DNA of 24,769 nucleotides. Origin: Bacillota bacterium. Its GTDB lineage: Bacteria; Bacillota; Clostridia; Christensenellales; Aristaeellaceae. Each line of letters opens with the position of its first letter. Position 1 is the stretch's first letter. Made by a program: the position numbers and the translations under genes. Positions 7,280 through 15,207 of this stretch are shown here, one piece after another. The stretch spans positions 1-24,769 of the forward strand of contig JAEWSC010000023.1 of assembly GCA_023398575.1 (NCBI GenBank), written 5' to 3'. A model generated the notes under the pieces. That model was not told where the DNA came from. It saw only the letters and a program-made list of their open reading frames with translations, and ran no database searches.

Positions 7280-7308
7280 AGTATACCATTTGGCAAAGCC
7301 CCTGTCAA
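7280..7308 (-). promoter_or_regulatory. Consensus promoter of the mntP riboswitch transcript
   Basis: On the minus strand TTGACA (7308-7303) and TATACT (7285-7280) are separated by exactly 17 nt. Transcription should begin just before the riboswitch aptamer. Confidence 0.88.
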
Positions 7309-7439
7309 CGCCATACTGGGAAAGAAACCACCGCACGCCATCTTCTAGCATTTTTTCATGAAATTCTAAGGCAGCCTTCCTTTCTTAGCTTTTCTACCTA
7401 TGTTACGCTTTTTATAAAAGAAAGCGCGGGAGGACAAAA

Positions 7440-8384
7440 ATGCTTGGCATATATACGGCAGGCCCAAAGAAAAGGGAAACCGCATACAAAACCTTTGGAC
7501 CAACCAAAGTCAAAATCGTGGTGGAGTTGGGCCTTGGTGCCTGTATCGGAGAATGGTGGCATATAGCGGGCAGACTGACTGAGCACGGTGGTGTGCTGCT
7601 ATATGAACGTGCTGGAATCCACAACAGCAAGCCCTCCCAAAATCCCCGTACGCCGCAAATGATCGCATTGGAACTAAAGCAACTGCTTGATACCCTGCCT
7701 CATGAAGAGAAGCTGATTCTTATCGCACACTCCCAAGGCGCATTGTATGCCCAGCAGTTTGCAAGGCTCTACCCTGATATGGTGGAGGGTTTGGTGCTGC
7801 TGGATCCCTTGTCTGCGCAGGATAATCAATTCAAAACTCTCTTGACGCCTGCTGAGTATAAAATAAGCGGCGTAGAAAAGGCTGCAAATTTGGGTATGCT
7901 GCGGGTATTGTCCACGTTAAAGCTTGGCTTTTTGATCAAGCTGCTGATGAAAAACGCGCCGCCGTTTTACTATTATCCACACTACTCACGCGCAGCAAGC
8001 AAATACATTCTCGATTCCTATGCAAAGCCTGCCGCTTATAAAACTGCCATGGCAGAGTATCGCCTTTCTCATGATCCTAAACACATCGCAGGCCTTGACA
8101 GCCCAGATAGCTTTCCCCCTATTCCCGTTGCCCTTATCACCCATTCTTCTGATGTATATGCAAAAGAAATTATGGAGTTTGGCGGGGCATCCAGCGATCT
8201 GGCCATCAAGATTGAAGAAATATAGCAGGATATAATGAAGGGATATCTACGTTTTGGAAGAATATCCAAGCATTTTGACGCCTGCAAAAGCGGGCACTAC
8301 ATCCACCTGACCCAGCCAGAGCTATTGGATGAAGCGATTGCATGGGTTAGACAAGAAAACTTATCATGCGGCACGCTGCCTTAA
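7440..8384 (+). pseudogene. Alpha/beta hydrolase interrupted by an in-frame amber codon
   Basis: The reading frame opens at an ATG 6 nt after GGGAGG and encodes an alpha/beta hydrolase: ELGLGACIGEWWHIAGRL (oxyanion region), YERAGIHNSK, and the nucleophile elbow IAHSQGAL with Ser98. LVLLDPLSA follows, then a cap rich in aromatic residues, and PVALITHSSD with a candidate acid. A TAG at 8223-8225 (codon 262) stops translation after KIEEI. The same frame continues without interruption to 8384 as QDIMKGYLRF and later SGHYIHLTQPELLDEAIAWV, which contains the catalytic His286. The frame is therefore 314 codons long with one stop. The stop sits where relatives often have Trp, so a single TGG-to-TAG change explains it. 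The 261-residue product would lack the catalytic His and should be inactive unless the codon is read through. Confidence 0.82.
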
Positions 8385-8390
8385 GCAGAA

Positions 8391-8426
8391 AAAAAACCGG
8401 TCCCGCTGCATGAACGGGGCCGGTTT
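8391..8426. terminator. Bidirectional terminator between hydrolase and Mrp genes
   Basis: A 12-bp stem (8394-8405 with 8415-8426, one T-G wobble) has a 9-nt loop. The A tract at 8388-8396 gives a U run on the minus strand, making it the likely end of the Mrp transcript. Confidence 0.8.
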
Positions 8427-8457
8427 CATGATCTCACTTCATCAATGATAGTTTCTT

Positions 8458-9288
8458 TTACAGTGTGGCGAGCCTTTCTGCGACCTTGCCCAAATACTCC
8501 GCGGTCATCCACTCAATGCGACCCTGGTCGCAGGCGGCGGAAAGGCTGGGGTCCATGGGCAGACGGTCGAAGGTGTCAATATCGTGCTTTTTCGCATTTG
8601 CCTCTCCATGGCTCTCGCCAAAGACGCGAATCTCCTTGCCGCAGTCAGGACAAAGCACATAGCTCATGTTTTCCACCAACGCCAGAACCGGCACCTGCAT
8701 CATGGCTGCCATATTGGCGGCCTTTTCCACGATCATGGTCACCAGTTCCTGGGGCGTAGTCACCAGAACAATGCCGTCTACCGGCAGAGACTGAAAAACC
8801 GTCAATGGCACATCCCCCGTTCCCGGCGGCATATCTACAAACATAAAGTCCACATCGCCCCAAATAACATCCGTCCAAAACTGCTTTACCGTGCCGGCGA
8901 TCACAGGGCCGCGCCATACCACGGGATAGGTTTCGTTTTCTACCAGCAGGTTCAGCGACATGATGGGGATTCCGGTCTGGCTCTTTACAGGAAAAAGACC
9001 TGCCTCACTGCCGGTGGCCTTTTCGTTTAAGCCAAAAGCCCTGGGAATGGAAGGGCCGGTGATATCCGCATCGAGTACGGCTACCTTATAGCCTCTGCGC
9101 TGCATGGCAACCGCCAAAAGGGAGGTAACCATAGATTTTCCCACGCCGCCTTTGCCGCTGACAACACCGATCACCTTTTTAATGCGGCTCAACTCGTGCG
9201 ACTTTTCCTGAAAATCCGCCTTGGTCTTTTTTCTGGATGTGCAATCCGCCTTGCACGAAGAACAATCAAATGAGCAATTTTCGGCCAT
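8458..9288 (-). CDS. mrp: Mrp/NBP35-type P-loop ATPase, iron-sulfur cluster carrier
   Basis: The 276-residue protein has a Cys-rich N-terminus (CSFDCSSCKADC), a deviant Walker A motif GVVSGKGGVGKS, the switch motifs LDADITGPSIP and FVDMPPGTGDVPLT, and a C-terminal CPDCG pair that in this family holds a bridging [4Fe-4S] cluster between two subunits. Such ApbC/Mrp proteins bind and pass Fe-S clusters to apo-enzymes in the cytoplasm. The additional N-terminal Cys motif is typical of the NBP35-like branch common in anaerobes. The ATG lies 7 nt from AAGGAGG. It has its own promoter and terminator and appears monocistronic. Confidence 0.95.
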   Translation of the reverse strand: MAENCSFDCSSCKADCTSRKKTKADFQEKSHELSRIKKVIGVVSGKGGVGKSMVTSLLAVAMQRRGYKVAVLDADITGPSIPRAFGLNEKATGSEAGLFPVKSQTGIPIMSLNLLVENETYPVVWRGPVIAGTVKQFWTDVIWGDVDFMFVDMPPGTGDVPLTVFQSLPVDGIVLVTTPQELVTMIVEKAANMAAMMQVPVLALVENMSYVLCPDCGKEIRVFGESHGEANAKKHDIDTFDRLPMDPSLSAACDQGRIEWMTAEYLGKVAERLATL

Positions 9289-9375
9289 GATACAGCCTCC
9301 TTGAGAGAATCCAACAGCGGCAAGTCGATACCCATAAAGAGCAAAAAGGTCTGCCGCGTTTTGCGTTCAGTCTGC

Positions 9376-9404
9376 ATGGTAGTACAAAGCGTCCGTCCTG
9401 TCAA
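9376..9404 (-). promoter_or_regulatory. Promoter of the Mrp gene
   Basis: On the minus strand TTGACA (9404-9399) and TACCAT (9381-9376) are separated by 17 nt, about 90 nt upstream of the start codon. A GGCAGTG-GCA-CACTGCC hairpin at 9414-9430 lies just upstream and may end the EamA transcript, though it lacks a T run. Confidence 0.75.
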
Positions 9405-9488
9405 GCTTATCTGGGCAGTGGCACACTGCCGGCAAGTTTATTGATAATCCACTTGGGGTCCTGCAATGCAATGTAATGGCATGCGTTG

Positions 9489-10406
9489 TCACAGGCCGGC
9501 CGCCTCTCCTGCTGCCGCCGTCTTTTCCTTGCGCTCTGCCAGGAACATACCCACAAGCGCAAGACTGGCCCCGATGATTGCAGTGAGCGTGATGGTTTCA
9601 TTTAGCAAAAGCGCAGCGGCAATCATGGTGACTACCGGTACAATATAAATGTACAGACTGGTTTTTACAGCGCCGAGAATGCCGACCGTCCAATTCCAAA
9701 GAACAAAGCACAAAGCAGACGCGAAAAGCCCCAAGAACAGGAGATTTAGCAAGTTGACAGGCATGAAAAGCTTTGAAAAATCCGGCTGAAAATCCATCAG
9801 GAACAAGGCTGGAATCATCAGTATCAGTCCATAAAGGAATACGCGCCGTGTACAGCCGATAGTATTGTAATTCATCTCCCGAATTTTTCGCATCAGTGTG
9901 GAATACAAAGCCCAAGCCAAGGCCGCCAGCAAAGCAAGCAAATCGCCGGTGGGATTCAATTTCAGCACCTGGTTGGTATTGTAACCGATCAAAAAAACCC
10001 CAGCCATGGCAATGATAAATCCTATCAGAAACGAACTGCTGAGCTTTTCACCTTTTAAGAAAAAATGGGACAATATTGCAGTAAAAAAGGGTGCTATCGA
10101 TACAATGACCCCCACATTGGAAGCCAGTGTGTAAGTCAGCGCTACGTTTTCCATCAGGAAGTACAGTGTTACGCCGCAAAACCCGGCGCCGGCAAAAAGC
10201 AGCTCTTCCCGCCACGACGCGGCTTTGACCCGCTTGGGATATGCAACAAAAAGCGCAATAAAACCCATGACAAAGCGGAGAACCAATATTTCAACAGGTG
10301 AAAAGTCGATGAGCAGTACTTTGGTAGAAATAAAGGTTGTACCCCAGATGAGTATGCAAAACAAGGCCGACAGATGCCCGGCGGCCGCTAAGCGATTGTT
10401 TGCCAT
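9489..10406 (-). CDS. EamA/DMT-family transporter
   Basis: The 305-residue protein has ten predicted hydrophobic helices in two repeated EamA halves. The first starts HLSALFCILIWGTTFISTKVLL and includes ASNVGVIVSIAPFFTAILSHFFLKGE. The second starts GDLLALLAALAWALYSTLMRKI and ends SLYIYIVPVVTMIAAALLLNETITLTAIIGASLALVG. These are the usual markers of drug/metabolite exporters in the cytoplasmic membrane. The substrate cannot be told from the sequence. Its start codon is 2 nt beyond the AraC-type regulator stop, with AAGGAG upstream, so the two are translationally linked and the regulator probably controls the exporter. Confidence 0.92.
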   Translation of the reverse strand: MANNRLAAAGHLSALFCILIWGTTFISTKVLLIDFSPVEILVLRFVMGFIALFVAYPKRVKAASWREELLFAGAGFCGVTLYFLMENVALTYTLASNVGVIVSIAPFFTAILSHFFLKGEKLSSSFLIGFIIAMAGVFLIGYNTNQVLKLNPTGDLLALLAALAWALYSTLMRKIREMNYNTIGCTRRVFLYGLILMIPALFLMDFQPDFSKLFMPVNLLNLLFLGLFASALCFVLWNWTVGILGAVKTSLYIYIVPVVTMIAAALLLNETITLTAIIGASLALVGMFLAERKEKTAAAGEAAGL

Positions 10407-10408
10407 AT

Positions 10409-11251
10409 CTAATTCTCCTTATCTGCCGGCTGTTCTTTTTCCTTTGTAAAGATACGCATGTACTGCTTGGGTGTTACCCCAATCAATTTCTTAAAAAAGG
10501 TAGTGAAATGACTCTGGTCATGAAAGCCTGTCAGCAGTGCCGTTTCGATGGGCGGCGTACCTTTTTCCAACAATGCTTTCGCTCTGCCTACTCGCACAGC
10601 TTCCAGATAACTGTAAGGCGTAATTCCTTTTTGCCGTGTGAAGCAGCGTAAGAAATGATATTTGCTTAAGCCTGCCATGGCGCTAAGTTCAACTAGCGTG
10701 ATGGGCGTTGTATAATTTTCTTCCAGGTAACGACAAACCGTATCAAAGCTCATTTCCTGCTTGGGTTCATTCCAGGCTTGCTGTGCGTCATACTCCGCTA
10801 TCAGGTGTCCTACCAGCAGTAAAAACAGTTCTTCCTTTTTAAAATCCGCCGATTCAGCGGCAATCCTGTCATACAACTCCAAAAGCGGCGCAGCCAGTTC
10901 GCTGCCCGGCAGCATAGCCTCAGTAAAGCGAGGCAGATATGCACGCCCTGTAATTTCTTGTACCGCTTTCTCCATGGTTTCAATCGGGATATGAATGCTG
11001 CGGTAATCCAGCGTTCTGTCATCCAAGCGTTCACAGGTATGCACGTCCTTGGGGTTAAAAACGACAACGTCACCGGTATGTACAATGTATTCCCCATTTT
11101 TACACTGCATATAACGCCGGCCCTTTTCAATGCAGCCGATAACATAGAAATCATGAAAATGGTTGGGAAATTTTTGCATGATCCCGCAAAACCGGTACGC
11201 CTCGATTTTTAAATCGGAATCATAGCAAACCGTACGCGTTTCCTTTGGCAT
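10409..11251 (-). CDS. AraC-family transcriptional regulator
   Basis: The 280-residue protein has an N-terminal cupin-like sensing domain (HFHDFYVIGCIEKGRR, NGEYIVHTGDVVVFNPKDVHTCE) and a C-terminal double helix-turn-helix (TPITLVELSAMAGLSKYHFLRCFTRQKG and PPIETALLTGFHDQSHFTTFFKKLIGVTPKQY). This is the standard AraC layout. I chose the ATG at 11251, with GGAGGGAAGG ending 5 nt upstream, over an upstream in-frame start that would begin inside the promoter. It is the first gene of an operon with the EamA transporter and probably senses that transporter's substrate. Confidence 0.92.
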   Translation of the reverse strand: MPKETRTVCYDSDLKIEAYRFCGIMQKFPNHFHDFYVIGCIEKGRRYMQCKNGEYIVHTGDVVVFNPKDVHTCERLDDRTLDYRSIHIPIETMEKAVQEITGRAYLPRFTEAMLPGSELAAPLLELYDRIAAESADFKKEELFLLLVGHLIAEYDAQQAWNEPKQEMSFDTVCRYLEENYTTPITLVELSAMAGLSKYHFLRCFTRQKGITPYSYLEAVRVGRAKALLEKGTPPIETALLTGFHDQSHFTTFFKKLIGVTPKQYMRIFTKEKEQPADKEN

Positions 11252-11287
11252 AGACACCTTCCCTCCGGCTTTCATCGGGATAAGGAT

Positions 11288-11316
11288 ACCATACAGGAAA
11301 CAGGGTGTTCTTGCAA
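11288..11316 (-). promoter_or_regulatory. Promoter of the AraC/EamA operon
   Basis: On the minus strand TTGCAA (11316-11311) and TATGGT (11293-11288) are separated by 17 nt. The start codon follows about 37 nt later. Confidence 0.7.
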
Positions 11317-11355
11317 GATATTGCGGAAATTCATAGCAGCAATCGACTATCTGGT

Positions 11356-11980
11356 TCAAAAGCAGAGCTCTTCTCTCCGGATCTTAAAGGAACACGTTTG
11401 TGCAACTACTGGCACCCGAAAACGGGGGTGCTGGCGTATTACCAACCTATATTCACCGTACCATTTCTCACTTATTCCTTGATCCCGCGTGTTGATGATT
11501 GCCATACTTTTTAAGCAGTCATCATCACGGAGATAAACCCATTGTTCGTTAATAATTGCAAAAATTCACCATAAATGTCCAGACTTGCTCTTCGCCACCC
11601 CGTCCTCCCGAGCCATAAGATAACACTTGCCTGTCAGCTTCACTCTGCCGTCCAGGCAGCGGTGGCTGAGAAAACGATAAAACTGGTGCATACAAAATGA
11701 TAGACGCTCAAAGCGGCTATAAATTTTCGGGCAGAAAAAAAGCCACCTGCGTCACAAAGCAATCTGTTTCGCTATAGGCCAATAACTGCGATATGTAAAG
11801 CATGACCTGAAAATTTCCAATGCTCAGCCGCTCGTTCAGGAAAAGCCAGTTTGGATGTGGAAGAAGAGCCAAGATTGCGGTCAGCAAGGTAAACGAAAGC
11901 ACCAGACTCACATGGACATTTAAGCGGTACAAAAAAAGAAAAACGGTTGAGTGCTTTCCCAAGACCATCCTGGCAGGCAA
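11356..11980 (-). pseudogene. Possible decayed gene of unknown family
   Basis: No intact gene with a ribosome binding site lies between 11252 and 12185. On the minus strand a frame from 11715 to 11356 spans 120 codons with only one internal stop (TGA at 11568-11566). It reads like protein: FERLSFCMHQFYRFLSHRCL and, after the stop, INEQWVYLRDDDCLKSMAI and KWYGEYRLVIRQHPRFRVP. Immediately upstream, in a neighbouring frame, an 87-codon stretch (11980-11717) is hydrophobic (NVHVSLVLSFTLLTAILALL). A frameshift plus one nonsense change could join them into one gene of about 205 codons. I do not recognise the family. From 11981 to 12185 I see nothing that can be named. Confidence 0.3.
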
Positions 11981-12185
11981 GCTTTATTGAAACCACGAGA
12001 ACCTCGACTGCTGCAAAGCCCATGGTATCCGTCTTTTAGGACGCCGGTAGGGCGACCCCAAAAAGATCCAACATAAACCTATAAACCACCCGTATGGACA
12101 CCGTAAAAAAGAACGGCATAGAGATCCCTTTACAGGTTTCAAGCCGCCTGCATCGCTTGATTGAATATAGCAAGTTGCAGACACC

Positions 12186-13346
12186 CTAAACATCTACAAC
12201 TGTTCGTATCTTTTTGACGCTCTCCCGACATACAACTTCGGTTTCAACTATGTTCGATTCGATTGCTTTTGATGGGTCATCAAGGCGCCGCATTAGAAGT
12301 GCGGCCACCTCTTTACAAAAGCGATTCACAGGCTGCCTGACTGTTGTAAGCCCAATGGACATGAAGCTGAGAAAGGCGTTATCCGTATACCCGGCAATGG
12401 ACAGCTCCTCCGGAACCCGGATGTCCCGCGACAACGCATGATTCAGCAATTCCTTGGCGATATAATCGTTTCCGCAGAACACACATGTGATCTTGTCACT
12501 GGCGATCCTATCTACGAAATACCGATACTGCTCAGCCGTTTCCTCAACACCCAATTCATACACCATTGATTTATCGTACTTCATGTCCCTAAATAAAATG
12601 GCGTCCTGAAAGCCGCGCACCCGCTCCTGACGGCTATATGCCTCCGATATGGCAGAGGTCAGAAAGCATATCTTTTCGTGCCCCATGTTAATGAGGTAAT
12701 TGGTCATGTCGAAGGCACCCTTGTAATGGTCATGGGAAACGCTATCCAGCGATAGCTCCCGAAAAATCGTGTCAATCAGCACAATGGGATAGCGGTTCAA
12801 TTGCATGCGAAGCAGTTGATCCCCGCAAAAGCGCCTGCTGGTTGGGAATAAAACAATTCCTATGACGGAGTCCAGTGCAGAAAGCTCCTTGAGAGCATCT
12901 TCTTCCAATTGGGAGGATGCTCGGCTCAACCTGAGCACAATATTGTATCCTGCCTGCAGAAAGCAGCGCTCGAGACCCGCTACGATCTCTGTGCAATATG
13001 GATCAAACTGCGGCACGATCACACCTACAAATTTTTTAAGCGTACCACGAGAAAGGCCCTCTTCCATTCTTTCGGATAACGGATCCCTATCCGATTTATA
13101 GCTGCCGCTGCGCGGCTTTCTATAGATATAGCCTTCTTCTTCCAGGGCGTTCAGCGCCATCTTGCCCACCATCTTGCTCACGCCATATTCTTTGGCAATA
13201 GCGCTTTCTGAAGGCAGCTTCTCATGTGCAGGCATGTTGGCATCAGTAATTTTCCGAAGTATGTCCTCCTTGACGGCCTTGTAAAGCGCGGTGCCAGTGC
13301 CCTGTGCTCCGCTCGGATTTGCGGCGTCCTTTTTCTCCAACGACAT
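12186..13346 (-). CDS. GntR-type winged-helix regulator with a LacI-like sugar-binding domain
   Basis: The 386-residue protein has an N-terminal GntR winged helix (residues about 20-90: KAVKEDILRKIT, KLPSESAIAKEYGVSKM, LEEEGYIYRKPRSGSY) fused to a periplasmic-binding-protein-like domain of the LacI type. The latter is marked by KKFVGVIVPQFDPYCTEIVAGLE, DSVSHDHYKGAFDMTNYLINMGHEKICFL, FCGNDYIAKELLNHA and GYTDNAFLSFMSIGLTTVRQP. This is the AraR-like layout, usually a repressor released by a sugar or derivative. The ATG at 13346 follows AGGAG by 4 nt; a GTG just upstream is too close. It lies 130 nt downstream of the solute-binding protein gene on the same strand and is the best candidate regulator of the transporter and the radical-enzyme operon. 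Confidence 0.93.
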   Translation of the reverse strand: MSLEKKDAANPSGAQGTGTALYKAVKEDILRKITDANMPAHEKLPSESAIAKEYGVSKMVGKMALNALEEEGYIYRKPRSGSYKSDRDPLSERMEEGLSRGTLKKFVGVIVPQFDPYCTEIVAGLERCFLQAGYNIVLRLSRASSQLEEDALKELSALDSVIGIVLFPTSRRFCGDQLLRMQLNRYPIVLIDTIFRELSLDSVSHDHYKGAFDMTNYLINMGHEKICFLTSAISEAYSRQERVRGFQDAILFRDMKYDKSMVYELGVEETAEQYRYFVDRIASDKITCVFCGNDYIAKELLNHALSRDIRVPEELSIAGYTDNAFLSFMSIGLTTVRQPVNRFCKEVAALLMRRLDDPSKAIESNIVETEVVCRESVKKIRTVVDV

Positions 13347-13367
13347 CACGCTCCTATCCTTGTTTTG

Positions 13368-13377
13368 AGGCTAGCCT
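13368..13377. promoter_or_regulatory. Palindrome upstream of the GntR/LacI regulator
   Basis: AGGCTAGCCT is a perfect 10-bp palindrome about 20 nt upstream of the start codon. A CGTAACG core lies at about 13396-13402. Either could be an autoregulatory operator, but neither matches an operator I can name. Confidence 0.3.
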
Positions 13378-13418
13378 ACAGGATACTACAACAACCGTAA
13401 CGTTGCAAGGGGGAAGAA

Positions 13419-13445
13419 GCCGGGGTGTGGCGAGCACACTCCGGC
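13419..13445 (-). terminator. Hairpin after the solute-binding protein gene
   Basis: An 11-bp stem with one wobble (13419-13429 with 13435-13445) lies 30 nt beyond the stop codon. On the minus strand it is followed only by TTCTTCC, so termination may be partial, allowing some read-through into the regulator gene. Confidence 0.55.
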
Positions 13446-13475
13446 CTCTTTTTGCTATAACTCGCTCAATGATTT

Positions 13476-15149
13476 TTAGTATGCCGCATCCTCACGTGAA
13501 TCGTACATCTCCTGGGCATACGCCAGGAAGTCAGCGAGCATGCCGTTATTCTTGGTGCGAATCATTTCTTGATAGCTTTTGAGAATCTCAAGCGCCTCTG
13601 CTTCGGTGCTTGCAAAGTATGCGCGCTCCCTGTACTGCTTCTGCGTTTCGCTGTCGAGAATCTCCGTCATGACAGCGTCGTAATCCTTATAGGTGCTAAC
13701 CAGGCTCGAGAGGGGATAGCCGGCAATACGCTCGACCGGGCGCTGCAGCTTATAGTCTTCAATCTCCTTCACTGCCGCATCGGCACCGCCCGCTTCGCGT
13801 TCGCCCCACCAGGTAAGCTTGCTGTTGGAGATAAACCGGCCGCCCAGGTAGTAGCCAATGCCCTTTTCACGAAGACCCTCGTCGTAGATATCCCGGCCTT
13901 CGCGCTTGATGTTGAGCCATTCTTCCTTGAGGCGGGGCATGCCATCCGCGTTCATCTCATAGGTGTCGCCCTCAATGCCGTACTCGCACAGGCGCATGCC
14001 TTCTTCGCTATTGATGTAGTCCAACCAGGTCAGCGCCGCTTCCGGGTTTTTGCAAGCGGTGGTGATCAGGAATGCATGGGCGCCGTGACGGCCCATTTGT
14101 TCGATTTGCTTGAGCGGCGTTCCATCAAGGTAGTTCATCGGGCCTACCGGGATGTAGCGCATCTCGGGATTGCTGGTGTACAATCCGGTGAGCTTAGTGG
14201 AATTGATGATTACGCTGTACTGCGCAGCGGCGAACAGCGCGGTGCCATTGCCCACCTTCTCATCGGCCTGGCCATCGTTTTGCTTGAAGCACTCTTTGTC
14301 CAGCAGGTTCTCATTGACAAGCTTCCAGAGGAACATCTGCTTGTTGATGAACTTGTCGGTAAGGGCGCCCCAGGTGATCTTGCCGTTTTCATCCTTGTCA
14401 AAATCGGTGAGCTTTTTCTCGTTAAAGCTTTCGGCATAGCGGCCGTAGTCCCAGCCCTCATGATAGGTGGTGGCTACGATGGTATCGTTTCCATTCACAT
14501 CTTTGAAGCCGTAGTCGCGGGCCTTAACCATGAACTCATAAAGCTGCTCGCTGGTCTTGATGTCCGCCACGTTGACGCCCAAAGCCTTGGGCACATCGCC
14601 ACGCACGAACACGCCATAGGCCCAGTTGGTGATGTTTGCCTCATCGCCCGGGGTCTCTACTGGTATGACATAACGGTGTCCGCCAAAGGACGGGTCATCG
14701 ATGTCATTTTCCAGGAAGGCCTGGGAGATAACGCCCACGTCAAAAGCATCCTTAAGGTTGGGATAGTTGGGAACCAGATCCTCTACGGCTACCAGCATGC
14801 CTTCACGGGCAGCCTTCTTGATGACTGCGGTCTCGCCGGCATTGCCACCCCAGTACGGCGCGTCGATCATGTCGGGCATGTCGCCGGAGGCGAAGAGCAG
14901 GTTGAGTTTCTCGGTCTCGCTCATCATAATGCTTTCAATGATTACGGTGACGCCGGTTTTTTCTTTAATCGCCTTGGCCACTTCGTTGTTGTACAGATCA
15001 CTTGGATGCTTCATTGCACCATTCCAGCAGTTCAGCAGCGTGAGCGTCACCTCTTCATGCTTCTGCGGGCCTGCGGCCGACGCAAAAGTGGTGACCATCG
15101 TAGACAGCATCACCAGCACCAGGAGCATTGAGAACAACTTTTTCCGCAT
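13476..15149 (-). CDS. Extracellular solute-binding protein of a carbohydrate ABC transporter (LplA-like)
   Basis: The 557-residue exported protein belongs to the large family-1-type sugar-binding proteins paired with Lpl/Ytc permeases. Residues 1-25 form a Sec signal peptide (MRKKLFSMLLVLVML, then ASA before the likely cut). The mature part shows the usual landmarks: VTLTLLNCWNGA, LNLLFASGDMPDMIDAPYWGG, a PVETPGDEANITNWAYGVFVRGDV segment, and CKNPEAALTWLDYINSEEGMRLCEYGIEGD near the ligand-facing C-terminal lobe. Unlike most Gram-positive relatives there is no lipobox Cys near the cleavage site. The ATG at 15149 has GGAG 6 nt upstream, so the upstream in-frame ATG is not used. It is the last transport gene of the operon and follows a stable hairpin. 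Confidence 0.93.
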   Translation of the reverse strand: MRKKLFSMLLVLVMLSTMVTTFASAAGPQKHEEVTLTLLNCWNGAMKHPSDLYNNEVAKAIKEKTGVTVIIESIMMSETEKLNLLFASGDMPDMIDAPYWGGNAGETAVIKKAAREGMLVAVEDLVPNYPNLKDAFDVGVISQAFLENDIDDPSFGGHRYVIPVETPGDEANITNWAYGVFVRGDVPKALGVNVADIKTSEQLYEFMVKARDYGFKDVNGNDTIVATTYHEGWDYGRYAESFNEKKLTDFDKDENGKITWGALTDKFINKQMFLWKLVNENLLDKECFKQNDGQADEKVGNGTALFAAAQYSVIINSTKLTGLYTSNPEMRYIPVGPMNYLDGTPLKQIEQMGRHGAHAFLITTACKNPEAALTWLDYINSEEGMRLCEYGIEGDTYEMNADGMPRLKEEWLNIKREGRDIYDEGLREKGIGYYLGGRFISNSKLTWWGEREAGGADAAVKEIEDYKLQRPVERIAGYPLSSLVSTYKDYDAVMTEILDSETQKQYRERAYFASTEAEALEILKSYQEMIRTKNNGMLADFLAYAQEMYDSREDAAY

Positions 15150-15175
15150 GAAATTCTCCCCCATCCATTTTATTT

Positions 15176-15197
15176 ATAGGTAAGCACTCTTACCTAT
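15176..15197 (-). other. Intercistronic hairpin between permease and binding-protein genes
   Basis: A perfect 9-bp stem (15176-15184 with 15189-15197) closes on a 4-nt loop, 26 nt upstream of the binding-protein start codon. On the minus strand it is followed by AAATAAAAT rather than a T run, so it is unlikely to terminate strongly. It may protect or mark a processing point that raises the amount of binding-protein mRNA. Confidence 0.55.
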
Positions 15198-15207
15198 GGA
15201 TCTCGTT

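Noticed and set aside
13569..15131. Long plus-strand open frame (520 codons) opposite the binding-protein gene
   Set aside because: It is the exact antisense of a well-supported exported protein and lacks a ribosome binding site and any family motif.
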